Origin: a virus
IMG/VR virus record: IMGVR_UViG_3300043436_002199
Location: 1-24,855 of that record
DNA length: 24,855 bases
Direction: 5' to 3' (one strand)
A model generated the notes under the pieces. The model was given only the letters and a program-made list of their open reading frames with translations. It had not been told where the DNA came from and ran no database searches. The first letter of the stretch is position 1, and each line of letters opens with the position of its first letter. Position numbers and translations under genes: made by a program. This document shows positions 12,722 through 20,048 of the stretch, piece after piece.

Positions 12722-15232
12722 TTATCCAAAACTAAAAAATTTTCCCATATTATTATTCTGTGGTAATTGTCCCCAATTCATGGCAGCAAAGAAATCATCT
12801 AATTTGCCTTTAAGTTCCTGATTGAAAATTTTATCTCGATCAATATACTTTTCAACAAATTCAACAATTTCCGGTGGGTCTGCATAGCCTCGCAGTGCCA
12901 TCGAATCAAAACCATACGGATTATTTTTGAGGTATGCCCATTTAATTTTTTCGCCGTTTGATATATCAATAACATCGTGTTGATCTAATCTACTCAACAT
13001 ATCATTAAAATTAATTGACGATTTAACGTGAATTGGAGTTCCTGATAAATATCCAGAAAATGTATTACGTTTTACAATATACTTTGATATTTCCTTTACC
13101 CCAGTATTTTTCATAACATTTAGAATATCAGATTTATGTATATTCTTTTTAAAATTTAAGATAACATCCGCTGTTTCTTGTTTTCCGTGCTCCTTTAATA
13201 TTAACCACAATGCTTCAGTCATTATTTGTTTAAAATCAGTTGGGAAACTAGATCGAACTACGTCTAAGCCTTTGATGTCAAGCTTGTTTGTTGGTTTACC
13301 TTCTTTAAAAATAACCCATTGGGCATATCGCTTTTTAGCAATCCACAAACCAGATTTTGCTACATATTCTTGTTTAATTTGGAACCGATGTGTTTTAGTA
13401 TTATGAAACTTGTCAGCATATATGTCATACATATTATTAACGTGTTTCTGTATTTCAGATGCAATTTCATTTGTTTTTTCAATCATGAATTGTTCATCGG
13501 TTTCATCAAAATTTGGATATCGTTTTGCAATGAGTGGTAAACTAGAAACAAATGTACTATCCGTATCTGTATAAAATGAATATTCGCATTTATACCCAGT
13601 TGCATTAATAAAATGATCTTTACCAATTTCTTTCTCATAATACTTATTAATTGCCAGGGCAGAAAATTTAATTACGCTTTGGCCGGTTGATGTTATAGCA
13701 CCAGCATTATCTAGATCGTAAAATCGAAAAGTTTTTAAACCTAAAACACCGTAAAATGAATTAAGTAATACTTTTTGAGTTAATTGCATTGCATCATAAA
13801 ACTTATACTCTTCCGAACCTACTTCGTATTCATCTCGTTTATCCTTAAAAATAACACGCTCATTGAACCATTTTTCTAGAATAGCCGGCAAAAATCCTAT
13901 TTTGCTAGTTTCATACACAGCCCCGTTGCTAGCAACAGTATAATTGTTATCATGCAGCCATGTTTTCACATCTTCAACTGAGTATCCGGTATTTAGTTTA
14001 ACTGTTACTGCATCTGACTTTAATAAACAATTTTCATCCCAGTTTTGTATAACCGCTACTTTTGTTTCCGGCGATATGTTTAAACTCATGATGATGCTAG
14101 GATACAGTGATGTTAAATCTAAATCATATATCCATTTATATAATCCGGGTATCGGAGGCATTACATATGCGCCAGCTAAATCGACATGGTTTTCTTCTTC
14201 TACAAATCGGAATTTTTTGTTAGGAGCAACAAAACCATTTCTTTTTAAATCTACAATTGCCGCACCATCAAGATATTTAGACGCATAATATACATCTTCA
14301 TATGGAACATGCCCTTTGTGGCAAATAGTTCTAGCTAATTTAATTAGTTGAAGTTTTTCATCAAGATCTGCTACTAAATCAACGTCTGTCATGTTGTACC
14401 ATGCAAACTTATGGATATCTTGTTCGAATAAAGTATCTAGATCGCCGTCATATTCAATCTTCCCTCGTCCCAACTCAGTTTTACCAACAGTGTCTAATCG
14501 ATAATTTGGCAATTCTGAATAAGTAAAGTTTTTGTATAGTTTTAAATAATCTAGACTAGATACTCCGAATATTTTCCATTTTTCTCGTTTAGGATTGTAT
14601 TCAACTATACCAGCGCGCGACAGTTGTTGTATCGATTGGGCACCTAAAACTTTTTTACTGCGTTTCAATAAATACGGAATATCATAATTATCCGTATTCC
14701 ACCCGGATATAATTGTAGGGGCAATTTCTGCAAAGGCATTGATAAATCTAATTAGCAAATCCGATTCAGTTCGAAATATTTCAATCTCATATCCATCGCC
14801 GTGTAATACACTTTCTTTGATGCGTATACGTTCATCTAATAGAAGTACTCGCCTGTCATTACCAGCTTTATCATAATATGCAATAGATGTAATAGCAGTT
14901 CGTACATCTTGTATAGTGCTGTAGCCTAGCGCATCTTTTGCAGTTTCAATATCAAAAAATAATTCTCGATGCCCTGTTGATGGGGTATCTGATTCATAGT
15001 ACAAATCAATCAATGTTCGAACTTCTTCGTTTAGATCCGATTCATATGAATCTGGGTTATTTTTTAAATTTGAATTTACTCGTTTAAGTCGTGTTCCATT
15101 TAACGATTTGTATTGTCCGTTCTGATCAGGAAGATACCCATATGGCTTAAACGGAAACTTTTGATGTCCCAGTTCATCATCCCATATATGCATGATTTCA
15201 TTTTTTTTGTCATATCCAGACGCTTGATACAT
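12722..15232 (-). CDS. 43: Family B DNA polymerase with 3'-5' exonuclease (T4 gp43-like)
   Basis: An 836-aa replicative polymerase. Exonuclease motifs: Exo I FFDIETA (D94, E96), Exo II SGWNTDNYDIPY (176-187, D184), Exo III YNMTDVD (279-285, D283). Polymerase motifs: A LDLTSLYPS (371-379, D372), B KVLLNSFYGVLG (487-498), C YTDTDS (554-559, D556 and D558). All catalytic acids are present. The final residues NMGKFFSFG form a hydrophobic tail like the peptide by which gp43 docks on the clamp. It is somewhat shorter than T4 gp43 (about 900 aa), mainly in the N-terminal domain. It ends the folE-led unit, 13 nt after hpt. If the genome carries 7-deazaguanine by DpdA exchange, this enzyme must copy the modified template. 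Confidence 0.97.
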   Translation of the reverse strand: MYQASGYDKKNEIMHIWDDELGHQKFPFKPYGYLPDQNGQYKSLNGTRLKRVNSNLKNNPDSYESDLNEEVRTLIDLYYESDTPSTGHRELFFDIETAKDALGYSTIQDVRTAITSIAYYDKAGNDRRVLLLDERIRIKESVLHGDGYEIEIFRTESDLLIRFINAFAEIAPTIISGWNTDNYDIPYLLKRSKKVLGAQSIQQLSRAGIVEYNPKREKWKIFGVSSLDYLKLYKNFTYSELPNYRLDTVGKTELGRGKIEYDGDLDTLFEQDIHKFAWYNMTDVDLVADLDEKLQLIKLARTICHKGHVPYEDVYYASKYLDGAAIVDLKRNGFVAPNKKFRFVEEENHVDLAGAYVMPPIPGLYKWIYDLDLTSLYPSIIMSLNISPETKVAVIQNWDENCLLKSDAVTVKLNTGYSVEDVKTWLHDNNYTVASNGAVYETSKIGFLPAILEKWFNERVIFKDKRDEYEVGSEEYKFYDAMQLTQKVLLNSFYGVLGLKTFRFYDLDNAGAITSTGQSVIKFSALAINKYYEKEIGKDHFINATGYKCEYSFYTDTDSTFVSSLPLIAKRYPNFDETDEQFMIEKTNEIASEIQKHVNNMYDIYADKFHNTKTHRFQIKQEYVAKSGLWIAKKRYAQWVIFKEGKPTNKLDIKGLDVVRSSFPTDFKQIMTEALWLILKEHGKQETADVILNFKKNIHKSDILNVMKNTGVKEISKYIVKRNTFSGYLSGTPIHVKSSINFNDMLSRLDQHDVIDISNGEKIKWAYLKNNPYGFDSMALRGYADPPEIVEFVEKYIDRDKIFNQELKGKLDDFFAAMNWGQLPQNNNMGKFFSFG

Positions 15233-15245
15233 ATTATATAGTTGT

Positions 15246-15758
15246 TTAAATTACGCAAATATTTTGAAGATTTCGTTTTAATCCATTATCATCTAGACCA
15301 AAACCAATAACCCATTCATCTCCAATTTCAAATGCGTAATAGTTAGGTTGAAATTTATTTTTAGCTCGGGTCAACATCGTAACGATATTAACGGTTGCTG
15401 GCATTTTATCGGTTACTAGTCGCAATGCTTCCATCATGGTATTTCCGGAATCTAATATGTCATCAACAATATAAACATGCCGGCCTTTTAGTTCTAGTTC
15501 CAATCCTTTAATTACAGACACTCCTTCTGAGTTATCTTGTCCATTATATGATTTTAATCGAATAAAGTCTACTTGGCAATCTATATGCAAACATCTTGTT
15601 AATTCAGAAAAGAAATGAAATGCCCCGTTTAGTACACAAATAAATACTGGAGGCATTTCATGTGATCCGTACTTTTTTAAAAAATCATCCGACATCTGAT
15701 CTCCTAGTTGCCGGATACGGGCATTAATTGTGTCCCGTTCAATTAAGATTTTTTCCAT
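15246..15758 (-). CDS. hpt: Hypoxanthine (guanine) phosphoribosyltransferase
   Basis: I take the ATG at 15758 (MEKILIERDTINARI), which matches the usual HPRT start; an earlier ATG at 15788 would add ten residues and lengthen the overlap with the membrane protein gene. The 170-aa product has VLNGAFHFFSEL (42-53), FIRLKSYNG (65-73), the PRPP loop VYIVDDILDSGNT (95-107), the purine-binding lysine region LTRAKNK (129-135) and WVIGFGLDDNGLKRNL (149-164), as in bacterial HPRT. The reaction joins hypoxanthine or guanine to PRPP to give IMP or GMP. In a phage it would recycle purines from degraded host DNA. Whether it accepts a 7-deazapurine is unknown. Confidence 0.9.
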   Translation of the reverse strand: MEKILIERDTINARIRQLGDQMSDDFLKKYGSHEMPPVFICVLNGAFHFFSELTRCLHIDCQVDFIRLKSYNGQDNSEGVSVIKGLELELKGRHVYIVDDILDSGNTMMEALRLVTDKMPATVNIVTMLTRAKNKFQPNYYAFEIGDEWVIGFGLDDNGLKRNLQNICVI

Positions 15759-15967
15759 ATGCGGTATATTCCAAAAAGATTGATGCATATAATAACTAAA
15801 CTTAACATGAGATGGCTGATATTGTCAATAAAAATATCATATGTTATCCACCCAGTATCGCCAATTATCCAGGTTATCATAGCAGTTTTAGTATAGCCTT
15901 TTGCATTAGAAAAATATCCTATTAATACTAGTGCCGTACTAAACCATCCAATTGATTCTATAATCAT
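15743..15967 (-). CDS. Small membrane protein with three predicted spans
   Basis: The 74-aa protein is almost entirely hydrophobic: WFSTALVLIGYFS (8-20), TAMITWIIGDTGWITYDIFI (28-47) and LMLSLVIICINLFGIYRIW (53-71), ending in KKS. The G-W-x-x-Y/F pattern in the middle span and the final F-G-x-Y-x-W motif recall one repeat of PnuC/YgjV-like small transporters, though it is too short to be a full transporter alone. Oligomerisation or a regulatory membrane role is possible. It starts one base before the groES-like gene ends its frame and overlaps the hpt start. Confidence 0.6.
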   Translation of the reverse strand: MIIESIGWFSTALVLIGYFSNAKGYTKTAMITWIIGDTGWITYDIFIDNISHLMLSLVIICINLFGIYRIWKKS

Positions 15968-16267
15968 TTATTTGTTTTTTATCATTGCAATTTCAGATTC
16001 TCGAACAATTAAATATTCAACATCTTCTATTTTTACTTTTTTCTGATCGCCGGCATAACTTTTATGCATCACTACAACATCGCCAGACGCGACTGACATT
16101 GGAATCCTAACTCCTGCTGTTGTGTATACTCCCGATCCTGCGGCTACTACCTCTGCGTAAATATAGTCGCCATTAGCCCCATCTAACATAATGATGCCAG
16201 ATTTTGTTTTTTCTACTCGTTCATTTTCTTTTAAAAGAAGATAATCTCCGTACGGTGTAAAGTTCAT
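15968..16267 (-). CDS. groES: GroES-like co-chaperonin (gp31-like)
   Basis: The 99-aa protein follows the GroES pattern: FTPYGDYLLLKENERVEKTKSG (3-24) for the first strand, with SGIIMLD leading into the part that in GroES forms the mobile loop, then AEVVAAGSGVY, PMSVASGDVVVMHKSYAG (the G-D-x-V strand) and EYLIVRESEIAMI at the end. The mobile loop (about 24-35) is shorter than in host GroES. Phage co-chaperonins such as T4 gp31 cap host GroEL to fold the major capsid protein. It lies between thioredoxin and the small membrane protein, 13 nt from the former. Confidence 0.9.
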   Translation of the reverse strand: MNFTPYGDYLLLKENERVEKTKSGIIMLDGANGDYIYAEVVAAGSGVYTTAGVRIPMSVASGDVVVMHKSYAGDQKKVKIEDVEYLIVRESEIAMIKNK

Positions 16268-16280
16268 AATTTATTTGTTT

Positions 16281-16520
16281 TTAGTTAAAAAATTGTTTAA
16301 TTGTTTCGGTGTTTATATTATTACCACTCATTCGCTGTTTAACAGATCCATTTTCCATTAATATAATTGTCGGTACATTCCGTATTCCTAGTGTCTGTAC
16401 CATCGATGTATTTGTGTCGATATCAATAAACTGCACGGGTATATTTAATGATTGAATTTTTGGTTTCATTGCTCTGCATGGTTCACACCATGCGGCTGTA
16501 AAATATAATGCTTGTTTCAT
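16281..16520 (-). CDS. Thioredoxin/glutaredoxin-like protein
   Basis: A 79-aa thioredoxin-fold protein with active site WCEPC (C12, C15) followed by RAMKP, and the cis-proline NVPTIIL at P50. It lacks the first helix and strand of full-length thioredoxin, as do many phage NrdC-type proteins. The likely role is to reduce the C-terminal cysteine pair of the class II ribonucleotide reductase encoded at 20777-22633, as thioredoxin does in B12-dependent systems. Its start overlaps the stop of a 25-aa frame (ATGA). Confidence 0.9.
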   Translation of the reverse strand: MKQALYFTAAWCEPCRAMKPKIQSLNIPVQFIDIDTNTSMVQTLGIRNVPTIILMENGSVKQRMSGNNINTETIKQFFN

Positions 16521-16594
16521 TTTGTTAGAATATATTTAAAATTAATATAACCAAAGGTTGTAGTTACGGTCCAATATGACTTGTTGTTATCCAT
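16517..16594 (-). CDS. Possible 25-aa micro-protein coupled to thioredoxin
   Basis: ATG at 16594-16592 opens 25 codons (MDNNKSYWTVTTTFGYINFK...) ending in TGA that overlaps the thioredoxin ATG as ATGA. It fills the 90-nt gap between two genes. No family recognised. The coupling and lack of other content argue for a real gene, but length alone cannot prove it. Confidence 0.4.
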   Translation of the reverse strand: MDNNKSYWTVTTTFGYINFKYILTK

Positions 16595-16610
16595 TTTTGT
16601 TTTTATTTAC

Positions 16611-16874
16611 TTAATTAATTTGAAATCCATCAGCTTGAATTGCTTTTTTTGCTTTAACTAATTCTTGCGCATCAGTTGCAATAACCTCCATCTCTTCCAT
16701 ATCTAAGCCTGCTCTTGCAACTGCTTTAGAACCTGCTTTGTCTAGTAAGTTTTGAATGTATCTAACATCATCCTCATCGGTATTGTAATCAAACGAAAAT
16801 TCAAATCTTTTAACTTCTTTTAATGTTCTTCTAACCTCTTCACGGATTAGTTTTCTAAATTCTGATATTTTCAT
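16611..16874 (-). CDS. Small protein with capsid-targeting-like N-terminus, 87 aa
   Basis: No family recognised for the body. The start MKISEFRKLIREEVRRTLKE is a basic amphipathic helix with I10-R-E12 and L18-K-E20, a variant of the (L/I)-x-E sites found in five other proteins here. The remainder (FEFSFDYNTDEDDVRYIQNL to the end) is a compact alpha/beta domain of about 65 residues, acidic in the middle. It sits between queE and the thioredoxin micro-ORF. Similar short basic starts are common among small proteins of T4-like phages. A processed internal head protein is an inference. Confidence 0.65.
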   Translation of the reverse strand: MKISEFRKLIREEVRRTLKEVKRFEFSFDYNTDEDDVRYIQNLLDKAGSKAVARAGLDMEEMEVIATDAQELVKAKKAIQADGFQIN

Positions 16875-16900
16875 GTTGTTTATTTATTTGTTTTTGCAAC

Positions 16901-17677
16901 TTAAACTCCTCTTTTAGTATCGAATGCAATAATATGATCTCTTCCCGTCATATTGTAACCCTTCTCAGCACACATATCAAATACAAGTGGATACATTTCA
17001 ATTAATGTTTCTCTAGTATCTCCTGCGGGCATAATATATGTTTTGTCTTTTGGGATATTAAGTAGAGTGCGAATGTTTTCAATTTCTTGTAGATTCTTGT
17101 CCGTTCCATCCCATACTGGTTTGAAATGATAATCCGTATGGAAGTGAATCATCTGGCTCATTGTAGCAAGCTTCATTCTAAACTTGTTATGTTGATCAAT
17201 CATTCTTTGATCTACAATCGCTCCTTGAGGCGTAACAGCACCGAGTACGGGTACAGAATTACCAAACTTTGGACTGAGAGATATAAGGCCAATAGGATAG
17301 TCGGTAGGTACGAAATGGCTACCTTCAGTTTCAATAGTAATGAGTATATCTCTTTCATTTGCAAAATGTGTTAGTTCATTTACAAGTGCAGGATGCATTG
17401 TGGGGCTTCCGCCGGTTAACATCATCTCTTTAATGTGTGGGTTCTCGTCATAGATCTTAATAATGTCGTTAAACGTGAATATTCCTTTCTCGGGATGAAT
17501 ACTTGTATACCACGAATCACACCATCCTCCTTCACCGAAGAAGCATCTGTGAGTACATCCGGTTGTGCGTACTGCAATTGTGGGTCTTCCAAATCTAGAG
17601 CCTTCACTTTGAACACATCGATATAATTCAACAACAGGCAATACTTTATTGTAATCTTCTATTCTGTTATTCTTCAT
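16901..17677 (-). CDS. queE: 7-carboxy-7-deazaguanine synthase (radical SAM), QueE
   Basis: A 258-aa radical SAM enzyme. VQSEGSRFGRPTIAVRTTGC (22-41) is the QueE hallmark start, with the substrate-binding QSEG and the first cluster cysteine. The cluster cysteines are spaced C41-x3-C45-x7-C53 rather than the standard C-x3-C-x2-C, because FFGEGG is inserted before WCDSWY. The SAM-binding GGEP motif appears as MLTGGSPTMHP (85-95), and TIETEGSHF (about 114-122) follows the family pattern. QueE converts 6-carboxytetrahydropterin to 7-carboxy-7-deazaguanine. It overlaps queD by 11 nt and is third in folE-queD-queE order, the pathway order. Confidence 0.9.
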   Translation of the reverse strand: MKNNRIEDYNKVLPVVELYRCVQSEGSRFGRPTIAVRTTGCTHRCFFGEGGWCDSWYTSIHPEKGIFTFNDIIKIYDENPHIKEMMLTGGSPTMHPALVNELTHFANERDILITIETEGSHFVPTDYPIGLISLSPKFGNSVPVLGAVTPQGAIVDQRMIDQHNKFRMKLATMSQMIHFHTDYHFKPVWDGTDKNLQEIENIRTLLNIPKDKTYIMPAGDTRETLIEMYPLVFDMCAEKGYNMTGRDHIIAFDTKRGV

Positions 17678-18143
17678 ATATACTTGAATTATTATCGTTT
17701 TCGAAACATTCTACTTTAATACATTTGCATCTACCAGCATCTGTTTTAGATAAAACGTCATTGAACTTATCAAATACTAATTTAGCACAAGATTCAGCTC
17801 CCATTTTATCCATAACCCGTAAAGCACAAATACCCTCCATTGCCATAGTTTCAAACAAATCTAAATATGGATCATCCTTTTCAATTAACAATGTATGATC
17901 CCACATATGGTTCATCCAATCTTTTAGACCATTTCCGTTAGGTGGTGTTTTGAATCCACCGTAGTCAACAATCCAATGCATATCATCTAGTTGTTTGTCG
18001 ATGTCAGGTACCTCTGAGGCAAACCATACTTTAAATTTAAGAGCATATCCATGAAGTAGCTCACAATGCGAATGCGATGCTCGCCATTGTCTAAGTGCTA
18101 CCGAATAGTTGTCGAATAGTTTAGTTGAAATATATCTAGCCAT
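17667..18143 (-). CDS. queD: 6-carboxy-5,6,7,8-tetrahydropterin synthase, QueD
   Basis: A 158-aa protein of the QueD subfamily that has RQWRASHSHCELLHGYALKF (18-37): catalytic Cys27 in C-x3-HG, with HGY in place of the classic HGH. WIVDYGGFK (57-65) matches the family 'v-D-F-g-x-L-k' block, followed by WDHTLLIEKDDP (81-92). KCIKVECFEN near the end supplies the conserved glutamate strand. QueD converts dihydroneopterin triphosphate to 6-carboxytetrahydropterin. It shares one base with folE (TAATG) and overlaps queE by 11 nt, so the three are made together. Confidence 0.88.
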   Translation of the reverse strand: MARYISTKLFDNYSVALRQWRASHSHCELLHGYALKFKVWFASEVPDIDKQLDDMHWIVDYGGFKTPPNGNGLKDWMNHMWDHTLLIEKDDPYLDLFETMAMEGICALRVMDKMGAESCAKLVFDKFNDVLSKTDAGRCKCIKVECFENDNNSSIYEE

Positions 18144-18844
18144 TAATTATAACCTTTAATAAATTGATAAAATTCTGATCGGGCATTACCATCATCTAGA
18201 AACACCCCCGATAGTTTTGCAGTTTTCATTGAAGCTCCTCGATGCTTAACACCTCTACAAGATACACAATTATGTGTTGCTTCAATCATTACAGCAACTC
18301 CTTTATTATCTGAAATAAGTTCATTGACTGCATGCTGAATTGCAACTGTTAACTGTTCTTGAATTGCCCCACGTCTACCAAAATGTTCAACAACCCGATT
18401 CAATTTACTTAATCCAACTACATTTCCGTTTTCTGCCGGAATATATGCAATGTGGCACAGTCCTTCAATGGCTTGATGATGGTGGCTACACATGGATGTT
18501 AATGGAATGCCTCCTTCAAACACGATGCCATCATATCCGTCACTAGGGAACGATGTAATATCTGACATTGGTTCATATCGACCTCGCCATAAATCATTAA
18601 CATATGCTTTAGCAACTCTGTTCGGAGTATTGTCTGAGTTTGGATCTTGTTCCCATGCAACGCCTAATGCTCGGAGAAATTCTCCATAATAAAATGCAGC
18701 ATCTGTAATGATGGCTTGTTTTTCTTCTGCAGTTAGTTTGGCATCTGCACCGAACATGGCTTGTTTAGTTGCTAGCTGCGTTGATATGCCGTTAGCAAAC
18801 CCAGCATCAACTAGCTCTAAGTTTTTTCGTTGTTTGTTTGTCAT
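18143..18844 (-). CDS. folE: GTP cyclohydrolase I, FolE
   Basis: A 233-aa enzyme with NTPNRVAKAYV (72-82), SMCSHHHQAIEG (117-128; zinc ligands C119 and H122), VVGLSKLNRVVEHFGRRGAIQEQLT (142-166) and HNCVSCRGV (191-199; third zinc ligand C193). All catalytic regions of GTP cyclohydrolase I are present. It makes dihydroneopterin triphosphate from GTP, the first step toward 7-deazaguanine. It is preceded by a good promoter at 18872-18900 and followed by queD and queE. The N-terminal 40 residues form a helix that differs from the bacterial FolE start, a normal variation. Confidence 0.95.
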   Translation of the reverse strand: MTNKQRKNLELVDAGFANGISTQLATKQAMFGADAKLTAEEKQAIITDAAFYYGEFLRALGVAWEQDPNSDNTPNRVAKAYVNDLWRGRYEPMSDITSFPSDGYDGIVFEGGIPLTSMCSHHHQAIEGLCHIAYIPAENGNVVGLSKLNRVVEHFGRRGAIQEQLTVAIQHAVNELISDNKGVAVMIEATHNCVSCRGVKHRGASMKTAKLSGVFLDDGNARSEFYQFIKGYN

Positions 18845-18871
18845 GTAACTATATTATTGCTTTATATCTTT

Positions 18872-18900
18872 ATTATAAGATAAATTATATTGAATTCAAA
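18872..18900 (-). promoter_or_regulatory. Promoter of the folE-queD-queE unit
   Basis: On the minus strand TTTGAAT (18900-18894), 16 nt, TATAAT (18877-18872), then AAAG. The leader to the folE ATG is about 20 nt. This is the clearest copy of the repeated promoter element. Confidence 0.7.
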
Positions 18901-18903
18901 GTT

Positions 18904-19320
18904 TTATATAAACATAATCCGCGAAAATATATGTCCTGGTAAACTTTCTCGCAAGTATTTTTGTGTAAATTTAAGTGCTGTGATACTCGTTATACTATCT
19001 TCGATGTTCGATATATCTCCGGAGTCTGAAACCCATTCTTGTTCATGTTCAAATGTTTCACCTGGTGCTCCGGGGTATATATACGGAGATAATGTAGGTA
19101 AATCATCACTACTAAATTCTAACCTAACCCCAATTTCATCACCTGATTCAAATTCCTGAAAAGACCATAAATTTTCATCATCTGTAAATGAAACATATTT
19201 TCCCATTGCCGATTTTAATTTGTTAGAATTTATGATGCCTACAAGACCAGGAGCAGTTGTGAAATGATATACTATGTTAGGATAATAATTATTTTCGAGT
19301 AATTGTTTTAATCGTATCAT
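18904..19320 (-). CDS. ADP-ribosyltransferase-like protein with capsid-targeting-like N-terminus
   Basis: The 138-aa protein starts MIRLKQLLEN (L7-L-E9), the shared N-terminal form. The body then reads IVYHFTTAPGLVGIINSNKL (16-35), KYVSFTDDENLW (41-52) and FEHEQEWVSDSGDIS (90-104). H19 in 'YHFT', the 'SFT' strand and a late E-x-E pair (E93, E95) follow the pattern of compact ART-like domains (H-Y-E or R-S-E class), in which the last Glu is catalytic. T4 injects the ADP-ribosyltransferase Alt with its DNA, so an ART packaged through its N-terminus would have a known parallel. The call is by pattern only, and activity cannot be judged. It has its own promoter (19338-19366) and the 20-nt leader repeat. 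Confidence 0.5.
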   Translation of the reverse strand: MIRLKQLLENNYYPNIVYHFTTAPGLVGIINSNKLKSAMGKYVSFTDDENLWSFQEFESGDEIGVRLEFSSDDLPTLSPYIYPGAPGETFEHEQEWVSDSGDISNIEDSITSITALKFTQKYLRESLPGHIFSRIMFI

Positions 19321-19332
19321 ATTAATAAATAT
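19306..19332 (-). repeat. Leader repeat, copy 1 (start of ART-like gene)
   Basis: Minus strand ATATTTATTAATATGATACG with the next seven bases ATTAAAA is identical over 27 nt to 20735-20761. It spans the start codon: 12 nt of leader and the first five codons. Confidence 0.9.
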
Positions 19333-19337
19333 CCTTT

Positions 19338-19366
19338 ATTATAAGATATTTTATTGTAATTTCAAA
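19338..19366 (-). promoter_or_regulatory. Promoter of the ART-like gene
   Basis: On the minus strand TTTGAAA (19366-19360), 16 nt, TATAAT (19343-19338), then AAAGGA and the leader repeat. Both boxes match the copy upstream of folE, including the spacer end ATCT. Confidence 0.65.
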
Positions 19367-19374
19367 GTTAACTT

Positions 19375-19408
19375 TTACATGGTTGGATCGCCTGGAGTAT
19401 CTATACCA
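19375..19408 (-). repeat. 3'-end repeat, copy 1
   Basis: The last 34 nt of the ParB-like gene match 20330-20363 at 30 of 34 positions by eye. They encode the shared tail GIDTP-x-(D/N)-PTM and the stop. Confidence 0.85.
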
Positions 19409-19824
19409 GTCCAATCGAATTTTGTGGTATTTGAATTTTTCGCTTGAACTAAATTTACTTCAATTTTTGAATTTCCGAGTGCCCAATTAGCTACGAGTCT
19501 ATGATGGCCGTCGAATATTGCCATTTCGCCATCCTCAAATTCAACTACGTTTATTGTAGATAATTTATTCAAACTAGATAGTATTGTTTTTACTTTGTTA
19601 CTTTGAATGTTTGGTTGTGTTATGTGTATATCTTTTAAAGAAATGAGTTGAAGCCTGCCATTATCTTTATTTTTTTCGAACGCTTCTATTACATCACTCC
19701 AACTGCGACGACTTTTATTAAAAATGCTTTCTATATTTTTGGCATCATTAAATAATTTGCCTGTTGGTAATTCATCAATTTTATTATCAAATGTTTCAAT
19801 TAGTAAATTCTGAAGTCGTATCAT
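19375..19824 (-). CDS. ParB/Srx-fold protein with capsid-targeting-like N-terminus
   Basis: I chose the ATG at 19824 (MIRLQNLLIE), one base past the DUF5522 stop, over the first ATG at 19839, since it reproduces the start of two sister genes. The 149-aa product has L8-I-E10 at the N-terminus, then LQLISLKDIHITQPNIQ (59-73), IDVV-type strand INVVEFEDGEMAIFDGHHRLVANWALG (91-117), with the DGHHR box at 105-109. That is the signature of the ParB N-terminal/sulfiredoxin fold, where the GxxR/GHHR loop binds a nucleotide. The tail FDWTGIDTPGDPTM is repeated in the papain-like gene. Function might be CTP- or ATP-dependent DNA binding, nicking or phosphotransfer; none can be proved here. Confidence 0.6.
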   Translation of the reverse strand: MIRLQNLLIETFDNKIDELPTGKLFNDAKNIESIFNKSRRSWSDVIEAFEKNKDNGRLQLISLKDIHITQPNIQSNKVKTILSSLNKLSTINVVEFEDGEMAIFDGHHRLVANWALGNSKIEVNLVQAKNSNTTKFDWTGIDTPGDPTM

Positions 19825-19836
19825 ATTAATAAATAT
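19817..19836 (-). repeat. Leader repeat, copy 2 (start of ParB-like gene)
   Basis: The same 20-nt ATATTTATTAATATGATACG as copies 1 and 3. Here it overlaps the last codons and stop of the upstream DUF5522 gene, so it has been kept inside coding sequence. Confidence 0.9.
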
Positions 19837-20047
19837 CATTTACCGTAGTATTACCCTTTACATGTGCGGGTTCATACGGACAATGCATGCATCCGTTTCC
19901 ACAGCAAGAACCTCGACGTACGTGATATGTTGCAGTCATCACTTTGCGACCGTCTTTATCATAATAAAAATCAACAGGAAGGAGCTTGTTTCCAAACTCC
20001 TTCACATACTGTTGATAAATCCAATCGTTTGACAGATTGATGATCAT
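19826..20047 (-). CDS. DUF5522-type cysteine-rich small protein
   Basis: The 73-aa protein has the block HVRRGSCCGNGCMHCPYEP (about 42-60), matching the 'kRG-x-CCGsGCrHCPY' core of DUF5522 proteins, with four clustered cysteines (CC, C, C) able to hold metal. The family is of unknown function and, as far as I know, common in Bacteroidota, consistent with such a host. It starts two bases before the histone-like gene ends and its stop is embedded in the leader repeat of the ParB-like gene. Confidence 0.75.
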   Translation of the reverse strand: MIINLSNDWIYQQYVKEFGNKLLPVDFYYDKDGRKVMTATYHVRRGSCCGNGCMHCPYEPAHVKGNTTVNDIY

Positions 20048-20048
20048 A

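Noticed and set aside
12708-12732. Poly-T run after the polymerase gene as a terminator (minus strand)
   Set aside because: There are nine T on the minus strand right after the stop, but no stable stem precedes them, so an intrinsic terminator is not supported.
17422-17634. Minus-strand 70-aa frame inside queE
   Set aside because: It overlaps the catalytic cysteine region of queE in another frame and has no recognisable pattern.
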